Shown one piece after another: positions 26,470 to 35,257 of a stretch of 64,000 nt of DNA. Under the pieces are notes generated by a model, which was given only the letters and a program-made list of their open reading frames with translations, was not told the origin of the DNA and made no database searches. Source of the stretch: Halomonas sp. HL-93. GTDB taxonomy: Bacteria; Pseudomonadota; Gammaproteobacteria; Pseudomonadales; Halomonadaceae. A program made the translations under genes and the position numbers. Each line of letters starts with the position of its first letter. Position 1 is the first letter of the stretch. The DNA lies in the NCBI RefSeq assembly GCF_900086985.1, contig NZ_LT593974.1, positions 2,170,001 to 2,234,000 on the forward strand, written 5' to 3'.

Positions 26470-27073
26470 TTTTTCCTCATTCGTTACGAATTTTAATAGA
26501 AATAATTAATTTCAAATTATAATAGAACACTTTTGCTTTCTTTTCATCACCAGCTGTTTATCCTATTACAGAAAACCGCTACATTGGGATGTGGTTTTAA
26601 TAAACAAGCGTCTGATTTTAAAGCGTTTTATGTTTTTCGATTGCGATCCCAGTTTCTCCGCCAATATTTAAGGATAATTAGCAATTTAGTTGGTTCCTTT
26701 TTTTGTTTTAGACGCGAAAAGAGTAAATCTATAACGAGGCCGACACCTATCATTATGTTGCTCAGGCTAGACCAGTACACAATAGACGAAAGTCTAGCTT
26801 GAAATGAATTCCTCAGCGCCTAGTGCTAGGAAGCTTTGGCGCCATCGCCGTTTATTTTAATTTCAATTAGCGGAATATATTGGTTGTGGTTAGACATTCA
26901 ACTCAATAGTTTCTAAATTAATATTGTTGGTTTATTTTCTCTATATTACATAGTAAAAGCTCCTGTCGGTGCTTGGTCTTTGTTATTTGGTGTACTTATA
27001 AAGATATGCTCACTACTCTTCGACCAGTATATATTCCCTGAGAGATTAATTCCCAATAATTTTTCATAAGGTC
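26470..27073. other. gene-free AT-rich gap in the island
   Basis: About 600 bp with no supported gene on either strand. Open frames inside it lack ribosome sites and have unstructured hydrophobic translations. A small hairpin CCTAGTGCTAGG occurs near 26819. I see no recognised RNA or repeat. Confidence 0.4.
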
Positions 27074-28519
27074 TCACGCTGCCTTTTTCAGCGCTCTTTG
27101 TACGGTCTTAGTAGTAATCCCATATTTTTCGGCAATCACTTTATGTGTATTTTTTTCACTCAATTCCCGAATCTCTTGGTCACGCTCTGCATTCTTCATT
27201 TTCGCTGGAGTTGGTGCCTTCTCAGGAATATCAAGCATAATGGAAAGATCAAGCTCACAATTTATTTGGAGTGCCTCTTCAATCTTTTTCGCCACATCTA
27301 TTGTAGGAAGCACCACAACGATACGTTCTCCTTCAATGCCGTTACGAATGGAAGTGCGTGCAATGTGCTGTGCCATTGGTTCAATAAAGCTCTCATGCTC
27401 AATAGCAGCCCTACCAACTTCAATATCTACGCCCATCATTGCAAGCATTTTTGTATGTAAAGGTTTTAAAATTGGAATAGGGTTACCATGAATAATGTTC
27501 ACTGTACGATGGTGAGTATCCCTATATACGTTCAATCCACGAGAATCAAATGACGTTACTGTAGCGTTAATATAGTTACTAAAAGGAAACTTCTTCATCC
27601 AAGAAAAGCACTGCACCAATATACGTTTACCCTGGTGATATTCGATTGCCTTCTTAATTCCTTTCCAGCCTATACAGGTTTCATCAAATTTTAAAGATTT
27701 GGTGCCGTCTTCTTTTAACTCCATCTTCTCACGACTAATCTTGTTAGTATTGAATAATGGAGCCAATGTCACAGTTGATTTATACTTAAAAGAATCTGGA
27801 GCATACTCTGACCTATTAATCTTATACCCTCTTACCTTCACAAACTGATAGAAAAGACTCTTTTCAACACTATTGCCCATCACATGAAATGAAATGCAGG
27901 ACTTAATAATATTGGCATAATCAATGTAATCAGCAATAGTGATTATATACCCTTTTCTATTCTTTAAAAGTTTTACAAAAGCCTTCCTCTCTAACAACCC
28001 ACTAAACATCATTTCAGCAGATTCAATACCAGCTAAAGTAGATTTCTTAAGCTCTTCAAGTAGCACTGAATCTGGAACACCATCTCGTATAGTTACGGTT
28101 CCATCTTCATGGTCTTGAACTAGCCCTTCAAAAAGTCTTTCATAGGTACTGGGTGGTATTTCCCTAGAAAATTTACAGTTGCTCAAGTTAGGCACTTCAT
28201 CACAAACAACTATCCAGCCAGTCAAGAGATCAGTGTTAAGCATAGCAAGAGCTTTTTGTGTAACAACCAGAACACACCCTTCTCGACCTTCTATTAGAAC
28301 TTTTTCTATTCGGCTATTTGTAGAGCCCAGATAATTGTCTTCAGAGTTAAAAACCTCATAGATGACACCTGCTTCTTCCATAGCTATTACTATATCATCA
28401 CCAAGCTTAATCGTAGGCACCGCAAGTATTATGTTATCTTCAGGGTTGATTTTTTCAATGAATCCTCGAGTCTTTCCAGCGCCCATAAGGGCACTTGCAA
28501 CACATACAGTATCAGTCAT
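27074..28519 (-). CDS. P-loop helicase-like protein with C-terminal HTH
   Basis: 481 residues. Walker A-type ALMGAGKT lies at about residues 10-17 and a Walker B-like VVCDEVP near 121-127. In between are VPTIKLGD (motif Ia-like) and VVTQKAL, resembling superfamily 2 helicases of phage or plasmid replication type. HIARTSIRNG and ERIVVVLPT may be the last helicase motifs. The extreme C-terminus is a helix-turn-helix (NTHKVIAEKYGITTKTVQRALKK) like those of recombinases. GAGGAAAAT precedes the ATG. A function in island replication, regulation or defence is possible; I cannot decide. Confidence 0.65.
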   Translation of the reverse strand: MTDTVCVASALMGAGKTRGFIEKINPEDNIILAVPTIKLGDDIVIAMEEAGVIYEVFNSEDNYLGSTNSRIEKVLIEGREGCVLVVTQKALAMLNTDLLTGWIVVCDEVPNLSNCKFSREIPPSTYERLFEGLVQDHEDGTVTIRDGVPDSVLLEELKKSTLAGIESAEMMFSGLLERKAFVKLLKNRKGYIITIADYIDYANIIKSCISFHVMGNSVEKSLFYQFVKVRGYKINRSEYAPDSFKYKSTVTLAPLFNTNKISREKMELKEDGTKSLKFDETCIGWKGIKKAIEYHQGKRILVQCFSWMKKFPFSNYINATVTSFDSRGLNVYRDTHHRTVNIIHGNPIPILKPLHTKMLAMMGVDIEVGRAAIEHESFIEPMAQHIARTSIRNGIEGERIVVVLPTIDVAKKIEEALQINCELDLSIMLDIPEKAPTPAKMKNAERDQEIRELSEKNTHKVIAEKYGITTKTVQRALKKAA

Positions 28520-28609
28520 TTAATTTTCCTCAGTTATTTTTTACATTGGATCTTCCCACCGTTCTGTACGAAAGTGTGAGAGTTTCTAGCTTAGGTTGAT
28601 ATATCAAAG

Positions 28610-28651
28610 GTGGACAAAAACCCTTATAGATCTATAAGCAAAAATGTCCAC
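28610..28651. promoter_or_regulatory. 42-bp bipartite palindrome upstream of the helicase-like gene
   Basis: The core TTATAGATCTATAA is perfectly palindromic, and outer arms GTGGAC/GTCCAC pair exactly around it at 8 bp on each side. The centre is between 28630 and 28631, about 111 bp upstream of the helicase-like start. Such a double dyad is typical of an operator or replication-protein site. It is not followed by a U-tract. Confidence 0.6.
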
Positions 28652-29199
28652 TGTTGAAAAAAGTTATAAATATTTCCAACAAACAACAAGAAAGAAAATT
28701 ATATCTCAGCGTCTAGTATTTCTGTTTTTTATTTTCTTCTCGTAAAACAATTTTTCTTATGCTTATCATATTATATTTATTTCAATAAAATCCTCCTTGG
28801 TCATTTCTGTTGTTGGGTTATATTGGTGTGGGTATCAATTTCCTATAACTACTTATAAGTTTATTGAACACCTGGCTGTGCCCACACTGAACATATCACT
28901 GTGTAATTCAGTAATGCTTGTATTCAATCTTCAGACACAAAAAAGAGCTGGGAAACAAATCCTATAAAAGGATGCCCGGTTCGGATATTCAGCTTTGGGG
29001 TACTAGAAACATTAAGCCACAGGTGCTGCTCTCAAGTCAAGTTTGTATCTTTATGTAACATGAATCATGTGTGGTAGATATCTCATAGCATCCGATAGCC
29101 ACCAAAACGATGACAGTGAACCACCCTATTGAGCATTCCCATAAAACAGAAAATAGCTATACATGAGCAAAGCAGTACCGATGATTGCAAAAGCTAATT
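28652..29199. other. gene-free AT-rich gap before the integrase
   Basis: About 550 bp without a supported gene. It contains a small palindrome ACTTATAAGT (near 28852). No recognised RNA. Confidence 0.4.
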
Positions 29200-30406
29200 T
29201 CAGTGCTCAAGCAACTCAATTACTGGTTTCAACACTTCAGGCTTAAAGTCTTTTCCGTAGCGCGTATTAGTTATCCCACCTGTTGTATGCCCAAGAATCC
29301 CACCTATTAAGTTTTCGCTTACTCCTTTCTGCTTCAACTCATCGGCTACTGTATGCCTAAAACTATGAAAATCTTTCCTTCCAGACCCATCACCACACAG
29401 ACCCACATCAGCTTTAAATCTTCCAAACCATCGACTTGGTGTAGCTGAATATCCATGTTTATCAGAATAACTAAGCATTGGAAATATTTGAGTTTCATGT
29501 TTCTCTAACCATTCATTTAAACCAAACTCTATAAGCTTGCTATGTAAAGGTATAACTCGCTCAGAAGAATGGTTCTTTAATCTTTGATTTGGTGAAGCTG
29601 CTTGTATGTGGATGCATGGCACATCATTTACTATTTTTATATCTTTCTTGCATAGCTGACATAGCTCATTCAAACGGGCACCAGTATAATAAGCCAATCT
29701 AGGCAACCAATACTTAAAATCCTGCTTAGACTCTCTATAATAGTTTGTTTTTTCGAATATCAAAGCCACGTCACTAGGAGTAAATACATCACGATATGAG
29801 TTAATTCGTACAGGATTCTTGATTCTCATACTAGCAAATGGATTGCTATTCAATATTCCTTCTTTTTGAGCGTAAGAAAATATTGTAGCTAAATTTTTAA
29901 TATAGTTGTTATAAGTTGTAATACTGATAGTAGGGCCACCGCAATCAATCAAGTCTGAAAGGGCTTTATTAGGATGATTTTTTAAAGTACGAAGCGCTAA
30001 GGGAGGGAGTTGTAAAGCTTTCTCTCGGAATAGCTTCGCATCGTCTATGGAGTAGCAATCAATTCTCTTATCTTGGCAAATCAACAGTAACAGACGAATA
30101 ACGGCTTCTTTGTCGTCTAGCGTCTTTAAGCTAACACCTTAGACTAGCTGAAACTGACGATAGGATTCAAAGAATTGAGATAGCGTGGGAATAGACGTGG
30201 CGAGACTTGATGAAGTATCAGAAGGTATCAAGGGAGGTCGAGAAGCGCCTAAAAGGCCCACATCAAGGGCGATAACCGTTTCCCTACCCTGTGTACTACC
30301 CAATAGCTCTTGAGCCTCCAGCAGCAATTTAGCCGCCTTCAACAAAGCATCTCGTTTGCTTCTCGTTTTGAGGGATCGTCTTAACTCCGTCTTCCCAATC
30401 TCTGCC

Positions 30407-31508
30407 CCTGAATTCATAGAATAACTGCAGCACTTTGGATCATACGGTAGAGGCAGGAGGGCCAGCAGCGGTACCCTCTCCGCCTTACCGACCAAAGTGA
30501 AGCAGAGTATGGGATACCGACAACTGACCCAGGCACAACGATATCAAATTTTTGCCCACAGGGATGTAGGGGTGAGCCAACGTCAGATTGCTCAACAGCT
30601 TGGCATTCACAGCAGTACCGTGAGCCGTGAGCTGAGACGTAATTCAGGTGCCAAGGGATATGAACCCGCAAAAGCGCAGCGTTACAGCGATCAGAGACGC
30701 CGCTCTGCTTGGAAGTGGACAAAGCGACTCCCTAGCCTGATCAATGCCGTAGCTGACAGGCTTAGGGAAGAATGGAGTCCAGAGCAGATTAGCGGTTTTA
30801 TGGCGCCGTTGACGGGTATAGGGGTGAGTCATCAATGGGTCTATTCGTTGATCTGGGACGATAAGGCCAAGGGTGGCGATTTGTGGCGACACCTCCGCCA
30901 GCCCAAGCGTCGCAGTAAACATCGTGCCAATGCCAAAAGCGCAGGACTAGGCAAGATTCCTAAGCGTGTGGGGATAGAGCATCGGCCGCCTGCTATCGAA
31001 AGACGCCTCACCATCGGTCACTGGGAAGGCGACACGGTGCTTTATGGGCACAAGCAAGCGGGGATAGTGACGTTGGTAGAGCGACGAAGTGGCTACTTGT
31101 TGGCGGCACGTCTTCCAAAGGTAACGGCAGAACTAACGCAGAAAGCCATGGTTCGGTTACTTAAGCCTCGTCGGGGCGCGGTGAAGACGATCACGCTAGA
31201 CAATGGCTCGGAGTTTGCAGACCACGAGACGGTCGCAAAAGCGGTTAGCGCCTCCGTGTATTTCTGTGATCCTTACTGCTCAGGCCAACGTGGGACAAAC
31301 GAGAACACCAACGGCCTGATCAGGCAGTATTTTCCGAAAGGTACAGACTTCCGGAAGGTGACTAATGTAGAGCTGCGACGCGTTGTTCACAAGCTGAACG
31401 ATAGACCCAGAAAGCGGCTGGGATACCGAACCCCAGCCCAGGTGTTCTTAGGAGAATATTCAGGAGCGCTAGAAACCGCGGGTGCTGCACTTATTAGTTG
31501 AATTCAGG
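30407..31508 (+). mobile_element. IS30-family insertion sequence
   Basis: 1.1-kb element with imperfect 27-bp terminal inverted repeats, 30407-30433 and 31482-31508. Both begin CCTGAATTCA and end TGCAGCAC inward, with about four mismatches between. One transposase gene fills it. It interrupts the N-terminal part of the integrase. Target duplication is short (CC or similar) and ambiguous because of neighbouring C runs. Confidence 0.85.
30509..31501 (+). CDS. IS30-family transposase
   Basis: 330 residues from the ATG at 30509 (a GTG at 30497 is also in frame). N-terminal HTH (YRQLTQAQRYQIFAHRDVGVSQRQIAQQLGIHSSTVSRELRRN) is the IS30 signature. DDE catalytic core: D in IGHWEGDTVLYG, D in ITLDNGSEFAD, and E in GTNENTNGLIRQYFPKGTD. 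The length and C-terminus (RKRLGYRTPAQVF) are normal, so it appears intact. The stop lies within the right inverted repeat. Confidence 0.92.
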   Translation: MGYRQLTQAQRYQIFAHRDVGVSQRQIAQQLGIHSSTVSRELRRNSGAKGYEPAKAQRYSDQRRRSAWKWTKRLPSLINAVADRLREEWSPEQISGFMAPLTGIGVSHQWVYSLIWDDKAKGGDLWRHLRQPKRRSKHRANAKSAGLGKIPKRVGIEHRPPAIERRLTIGHWEGDTVLYGHKQAGIVTLVERRSGYLLAARLPKVTAELTQKAMVRLLKPRRGAVKTITLDNGSEFADHETVAKAVSASVYFCDPYCSGQRGTNENTNGLIRQYFPKGTDFRKVTNVELRRVVHKLNDRPRKRLGYRTPAQVFLGEYSGALETAGAALIS

Positions 31509-31653
31509 CCCGAAGCGAGAAAGGAATAACTAGACGAAAGTAGTAAATACCATGGCGAGATTTGAAGAGGTAGGGTGAGCTCATTTGTACCACCATTCTG
31601 TATCACTAAGACGCAGAAGGTGAAATTTCCAAGCTCTTTCAATTGCTTACCAA

Positions 31654-31706
31654 AAATGGAGGCGGCCCCAAAAGCCACATCCCGGCACACGCATCCACCA
31701 CTACCG
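31654..31706. repeat. 53-bp direct repeat, copy 2 (attR-like, within ffs)
   Basis: The 3' 53 bp of the intact 4.5S RNA gene plus a few bases beyond it, identical to 23167-23219. Integration here restores a complete ffs on the right side. Confidence 0.85.
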
Positions 31707-31770
31707 TTGCTCCCTTCCGGGCCTGGCGGGGTTTGCAGTTTAGCGTTGCGGGAGGACCTAAGGGGCCACC
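31660..31770 (-). ncRNA. ffs: 4.5S RNA (bacterial SRP RNA)
   Basis: About 110 nt. Conserved elements in order are TCCTCCCGCAACGC, the GGCCCGGAAGGGAGCA apical region that binds Ffh (the GGAA tetraloop context), and GTGTGCCGGGATGTGGC. Terminal bases pair (GGTGGCCCC with GGGGCCGCC). It is close to the E. coli ffs sequence. It forms the signal recognition particle with Ffh. Its 3' end is the attachment site of the island on its left. It lies 38 bp downstream of tRNA-Met on the same strand. Confidence 0.92.
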
Positions 31771-31808
31771 ATTACGGCTGACTCGTTTACGAGTCTAGCT
31801 ACGCTGAG

Positions 31809-31885
31809 TGGTGGCTACGCCCTGATTTGAACAGGGGACCCCATCATTATGAGTGATGTGCTCTAACCAACTGAGCTACGTAGCC
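31809..31885 (-). tRNA. tRNA-Met (CAT, elongator)
   Basis: 77 nt including an encoded CCA. The 5' GGCTACG pairs with 3' CGTAGCC, followed by discriminator A. The anticodon stem CATCA/TGATG encloses loop CTCATAA, giving CAT. The T-loop is TTCAAAT. The pattern matches E. coli elongator tRNA-Met and not the initiator. A small GACTCG-TTTA-CGAGTC hairpin lies between it and ffs. Confidence 0.93.
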
Positions 31886-31929
31886 TTTCTGACATCAGCG
31901 GAGACGTATTGTGCCTACCTTAACGGCAA

Positions 31930-31956
31930 AAGGCAAGCCGAGAACCGGCCTGCCTT
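31930..31956 (-). terminator. terminator-like hairpin after choX
   Basis: AAGGCA and TGCCTT arms with an inner GCCG/CGGC stem. On the minus strand it follows the choX stop by 16 bp and is followed by TTTTGCC, a weak U-tract. Confidence 0.5.
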
Positions 31957-31972
31957 CAACTATCACTGAGGC

Positions 31973-32908
31973 TTATTGAAGTGCGTTACGCACAGCTTCT
32001 TCAGCAGGCTCACCATCGATGGTTTCAACGCCAGCTAACCATTCGCCTAGCAGATCATCGTTTTCCTTGAGATATGCACGCGCTGCATCACGTGGGTCTT
32101 CCCCGTCGTCCATGATTTCGCCCATCAGCTGGTTTTCCATCTCGAGCGTGAACGTCATATTGTCGAGTAGTTCACCGACGTTGGGACACTCTTCAACGTA
32201 GCCGCCACGCGTATTGGTATATACCGTGGCACCACCCAGGTCCGGCCCAAAGTAATCGCCTGCACCTTCCAGATAAGCCATGTCGAAGTTAGTGTTCATG
32301 GGGTGTGGTTCCCAACCCAGGAACACCATCCACTCTTCGTCAGGCACCCGTGCACTCAGCTCGGCCAACATGCCGGCTTCACTGGAATCAACCACTTCCC
32401 AATCGCCAAGGTCGAAGGCATCGTCATCGATCATTTGTTGAATCAACTCATTGCCGTCGTTACCCGCTTCAATGCCATGCAAATCGTTGTCAAACTTGTC
32501 CGCATGCTCGGCCAAGTCCTCAACCGAGGTAACGCCCGCGTCGTAAACATACTGCGGGACTGCGAGGGTGTATTTAGCGCCTTCAAGGTTGGCGGTCAAT
32601 CGGTCCACGCTACCTTTTTCGGTATAGGGGTCGCTGATAGACGCCATCGACGGCATCCAGTTACCTAGAAAGACATCAAAGTCACCGTTTTCCATGCCAG
32701 AATAGGCAATCGGTACCGATACCGTATCTACGCGCGTCTCATAACCCATGCCTTCCAATACTTCACTGGCAAGCGCCGTGGTTGCAGTAATATCGGTCCA
32801 GCCTACCTCAGCAAAGCGAACGGTGCTGCACTCGTTGGCCATCGCTAGGGAAGGCAGACCCGCCGTTACGACCATCGCGCCCATCATGCCTAAACGTGTT
32901 CCCTTCAT
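31973..32908 (-). CDS. choX: choline/betaine ABC importer binding protein
   Basis: 311 residues from the ATG at 32908 (AAGGGGAT upstream; the earlier in-frame start at 32941 would spoil the signal peptide). Signal peptide cut near SLAMA-NEC. OpuAC/ProX-like fold with aromatic box candidates: FAEVGWTD, FLGNWMPSM, FLGWEPHPMN, and two Cys that may bridge (NECST, EECPN). It looks like choline-binding ChoX. No permease or ATPase is adjacent, so it must use components encoded elsewhere. It shares a promoter region with betI. Confidence 0.85.
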   Translation of the reverse strand: MKGTRLGMMGAMVVTAGLPSLAMANECSTVRFAEVGWTDITATTALASEVLEGMGYETRVDTVSVPIAYSGMENGDFDVFLGNWMPSMASISDPYTEKGSVDRLTANLEGAKYTLAVPQYVYDAGVTSVEDLAEHADKFDNDLHGIEAGNDGNELIQQMIDDDAFDLGDWEVVDSSEAGMLAELSARVPDEEWMVFLGWEPHPMNTNFDMAYLEGAGDYFGPDLGGATVYTNTRGGYVEECPNVGELLDNMTFTLEMENQLMGEIMDDGEDPRDAARAYLKENDDLLGEWLAGVETIDGEPAEEAVRNALQ

Positions 32909-32983
32909 GCAGTATCCCCTTTTAATCAAGTTGTCGAACACCCACCCGACGTTTACGCCCTGGTAGGTAGAAGCAACATCTTT

Positions 32984-33005
32984 TTATTGATTGAACGTTC
33001 AATAA
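32984..33005. promoter_or_regulatory. candidate BetI operator
   Basis: TTATTGATTGAACGTTCAAT, followed by AA, contains the perfect palindrome TTGAACGTTCAA and closely resembles the BetI site of the E. coli bet promoters. It lies between the divergent choX and betI starts, so choline could induce both. Confidence 0.75.
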
Positions 33006-33094
33006 AAAAATGCGACTATATCTAGGTAATCATGCCTACCTCTGTTTTTCAAGTTGAGGGGATGAATAGGCATTCAACGTGAGGAGTGAAAGCT

Positions 33095-33718
33095 GTGCCT
33101 AAGGTGGGAATGGAACCAATACGCCGCCAGCAGTTAATTAAAGCCACCATGGCGGCCATTGATGAGGTCGGATTAGCAGAAACCACTGTCATGCGAATTG
33201 CCCGCCATGCGGGGGTTTCAGCAGGCATTATCAGCCACTATTTTGGTGGCAAGGATGGCCTACTGGAAGCCACCATGCGGCAAATCTTAACGGACTTAAA
33301 CCACGCCGTTTATGTCCGCCGCTGCGCATTAGAAGATGAATCTCCCCGCGCGCACATTGGGGCGATCATTGAAGGTAACTTCGACCGCACTCAGGTCACC
33401 GGGCCGGCTGCCAAAACCTGGCTCGCCTTTTGGGCAAGCAGCATGCACAAACCCATGTTGCTGCGCTTGCAGTACGTAAACGACCGCCGCCTTTATGCTA
33501 ATTTATGCCACCAGTTTAGCCGTGTGATGCCCCGGCCAGAGGCCCGCAATGCAGCACGGGGTTTGGCCGCGATGATCGACGGTCTATGGCTTCGCGGTGC
33601 GCTCGCGCCGGAAGGCTTAGACGCTGAAGAGGCCCGTTACCTGGCCCACACCTATCTTGACCAATTACTTGCTCACCATGGGTGCCAACAGCAGGCATCC
33701 ATTGCCGAATCTAATTAA
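33095..33718 (+). CDS. betI: TetR-family choline-responsive repressor BetI
   Basis: 207 residues from a GTG at 33095, selected because GAGGAG lies 8 bases before it and the protein then starts [25 protein letters not shown], as BetI proteins do. HTH is [31 protein letters not shown]. The C-terminal domain ([18 protein letters not shown]) matches the family's ligand region. The stop is 10 bp before betB. It represses bet genes until choline is present. Confidence 0.92.
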   Translation: MPKVGMEPIRRQQLIKATMAAIDEVGLAETTVMRIARHAGVSAGIISHYFGGKDGLLEATMRQILTDLNHAVYVRRCALEDESPRAHIGAIIEGNFDRTQVTGPAAKTWLAFWASSMHKPMLLRLQYVNDRRLYANLCHQFSRVMPRPEARNAARGLAAMIDGLWLRGALAPEGLDAEEARYLAHTYLDQLLAHHGCQQQASIAESN

Positions 33719-33728
33719 GGAGACCACC

Positions 33729-35198
33729 ATGGCCGCTCAAGACATACAGCCCCTATTTATTAATGGTCACCCGGTTGATGCCACATCAGGCGAAACCTTC
33801 ACCATCACCAATCCTTTTGATGGCAGCCTGCTGGCAACGGTAGGTCAAGCGAGCCAAGCCGACGTCGACAGCGCGGTTGGAGCCGCAAAGCGTGGCCAGC
33901 GTGAATGGGCTGCCATGACTGGTATGGAACGCTCGCGCATTCTGTTGCGCGCCGTAGCGCTTCTGCGTGAGCGTAATGACGAATTGGCTGAGCTAGAAAC
34001 CCGCAATACCGGCAAGCCGATTAGCGAAACCGCAAGCGTCGATATTGTCACAGGCGCGGATGCACTGGAGTATTACGCAGGCTTGGCCCCCGCTATTGAG
34101 GGCAGCCAGATACCCCTGCGTGATAGCTCGTTTGTGTACACCCGTCGCGAGCCACTGGGAGTGATTGGGGCGATTGGCGCCTGGAACTACCCGATTCAAA
34201 TTGCCTGCTGGAAGGCGGCGCCTGCGCTAGCGGCAGGTAATGCCATTGTCTTTAAGCCCAGCGAGGTCACCCCGCTGACGGCCCTGAAGCTTGCGGAAAT
34301 TTTCACCGAAGCCGGATTACCCAATGGCGTTTTCAATGTTGTACAGGGTGACGGCCGCGTGGGCGCGATGATGACGGAGCACGAAGGCATCGACAAAATA
34401 TCATTTACTGGTGAAGCGGGAACCGGCAAGAAGGTGATGTCAGCGGCCGCTGGCTCGACACTTAAAGATGTGACCATGGAGCTCGGCGGCAAGTCACCAT
34501 TAATCGTGTTCGCCGATGCCGACCTCGACCGCGCCGCCGATGCGGCTATGATGGCCAACTTCTACTCCTCCGGCCAAATCTGCACCAACGGCACGCGGGT
34601 ATTTGTCGAGCGCAGCGCCAAAGAGGCCTTTGAGGCCAAGCTGGTCGAGCGTGTTAAGCGTATTAAAGCGGGCGACCCCATGGACCCAAACGTCAACTTT
34701 GGCCCGCTGGTCAGCTTTGAGCACCAGGAAAAAGTGCTGTCTTATATTGCCCTTGGCAAAGAGCAAGGCGCACGCGTGCTGATAGGCGGCGATGACTGGA
34801 ACACTGGCAGCTACGCTAATGGCGCGTGGGCTGCACCCACCGTGTTCACCGATTGCACCGACGACATGCGCATCGTTCGCGAAGAAATCTTCGGCCCGGT
34901 GATGTCAGTGCTCGCCTTTGATGACGAAGCGGAAGTCATTCGCCGCGCCAACGATACCAAGTATGGTCTGGCCGCCGGTGTCTTCAGCGAAAGCCTGAAC
35001 CGTGCGCACCGCGTGATTCATCAGCTGGAAGCGGGGATCTGCTGGGTCAACACCTGGGGTGAATCTCCGTCCGAAATGCCGGTAGGCGGCTACAAAGAGT
35101 CAGGCATTGGTCGCGAAAACGGGGTTGAGACGCTAAATCACTATACCCAGACCAAGTCAGTACAGATCGAGATGGGGCCGTTTGAGTCAGTGTTTTAA
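33729..35198 (+). CDS. betB: betaine aldehyde dehydrogenase
   Basis: 489 residues from ATG 33729 (AAGGAGACC before it), the usual BetB length. ALDH motifs: [28 protein letters not shown], general-base Glu in [12 protein letters not shown] and nucleophilic Cys in [14 protein letters not shown], and the NPF-like [11 protein letters not shown]. It oxidises betaine aldehyde to glycine betaine with NAD(P)+. It lies between betI and betA in the usual order. Confidence 0.95.
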   Translation: MAAQDIQPLFINGHPVDATSGETFTITNPFDGSLLATVGQASQADVDSAVGAAKRGQREWAAMTGMERSRILLRAVALLRERNDELAELETRNTGKPISETASVDIVTGADALEYYAGLAPAIEGSQIPLRDSSFVYTRREPLGVIGAIGAWNYPIQIACWKAAPALAAGNAIVFKPSEVTPLTALKLAEIFTEAGLPNGVFNVVQGDGRVGAMMTEHEGIDKISFTGEAGTGKKVMSAAAGSTLKDVTMELGGKSPLIVFADADLDRAADAAMMANFYSSGQICTNGTRVFVERSAKEAFEAKLVERVKRIKAGDPMDPNVNFGPLVSFEHQEKVLSYIALGKEQGARVLIGGDDWNTGSYANGAWAAPTVFTDCTDDMRIVREEIFGPVMSVLAFDDEAEVIRRANDTKYGLAAGVFSESLNRAHRVIHQLEAGICWVNTWGESPSEMPVGGYKESGIGRENGVETLNHYTQTKSVQIEMGPFESVF

Positions 35199-35257
35199 CT
35201 CCTGAATCAACACTCTCAAACACTTAGCTGATTACCATCTTGATGAGAGAAACACTG

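Larger units (their letters stand above)
29200..31584 (-). pseudogene. tyrosine integrase, interrupted by IS30 and a nonsense codon
   Basis: The reading frame begins at the ATG at 31584 (SPYLFKSRHGIYYFRLVIP, the usual start of phage/island integrases). It is cut by the IS element after 31509, resumes at about 30406 (EIGKTELRRSLKTRSKRDAL), and meets an in-frame TAA at 30139-30141 between YRQFQLV and GVSLKTLDDKE. It then runs intact to 29200. The catalytic domain keeps R in GARLNEL, HxxR in HSFRHTVAD and Tyr in NTRYGKD. Without both lesions it would be about 430 residues. It lies next to the ffs att site. Confidence 0.85.
23167..31706. mobile_element. genomic island integrated in the 3' end of ffs
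   Basis: An 8.5-kb AT-rich segment bounded by perfect 53-bp direct repeats of the ffs 3' end. A tyrosine integrase gene, now broken, starts about 70 bp from the repeat inside intact ffs, the classical layout of an integrative island. Cargo: serine-recombinase fragments, zinc-ribbon protein, FRG protein, an unknown protein and a helicase-like protein. The broken integrase suggests it is fixed in place. Confidence 0.85.

Noticed and set aside
26533..26802. 89-codon plus-strand frame in the island gap
   Set aside because: No ribosome site and the translation has no domain-like pattern; AT-rich gaps open frames by chance.
30497..31501. IS30 element as the agent that brought in the island
   Set aside because: It lies inside the integrase gene, so it arrived after the integrase was in place, and its inverted repeats bound only 1.1 kb.
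23167..31706. CRISPR array
   Set aside because: No regularly spaced repeats were seen; the only long repeat is the 53-bp pair at the island ends.
31779..31794. GACTCG-TTTA-CGAGTC hairpin as a tRNA-Met terminator
   Set aside because: No U-tract on the transcribed strand; a processing or chance stem is equally likely.
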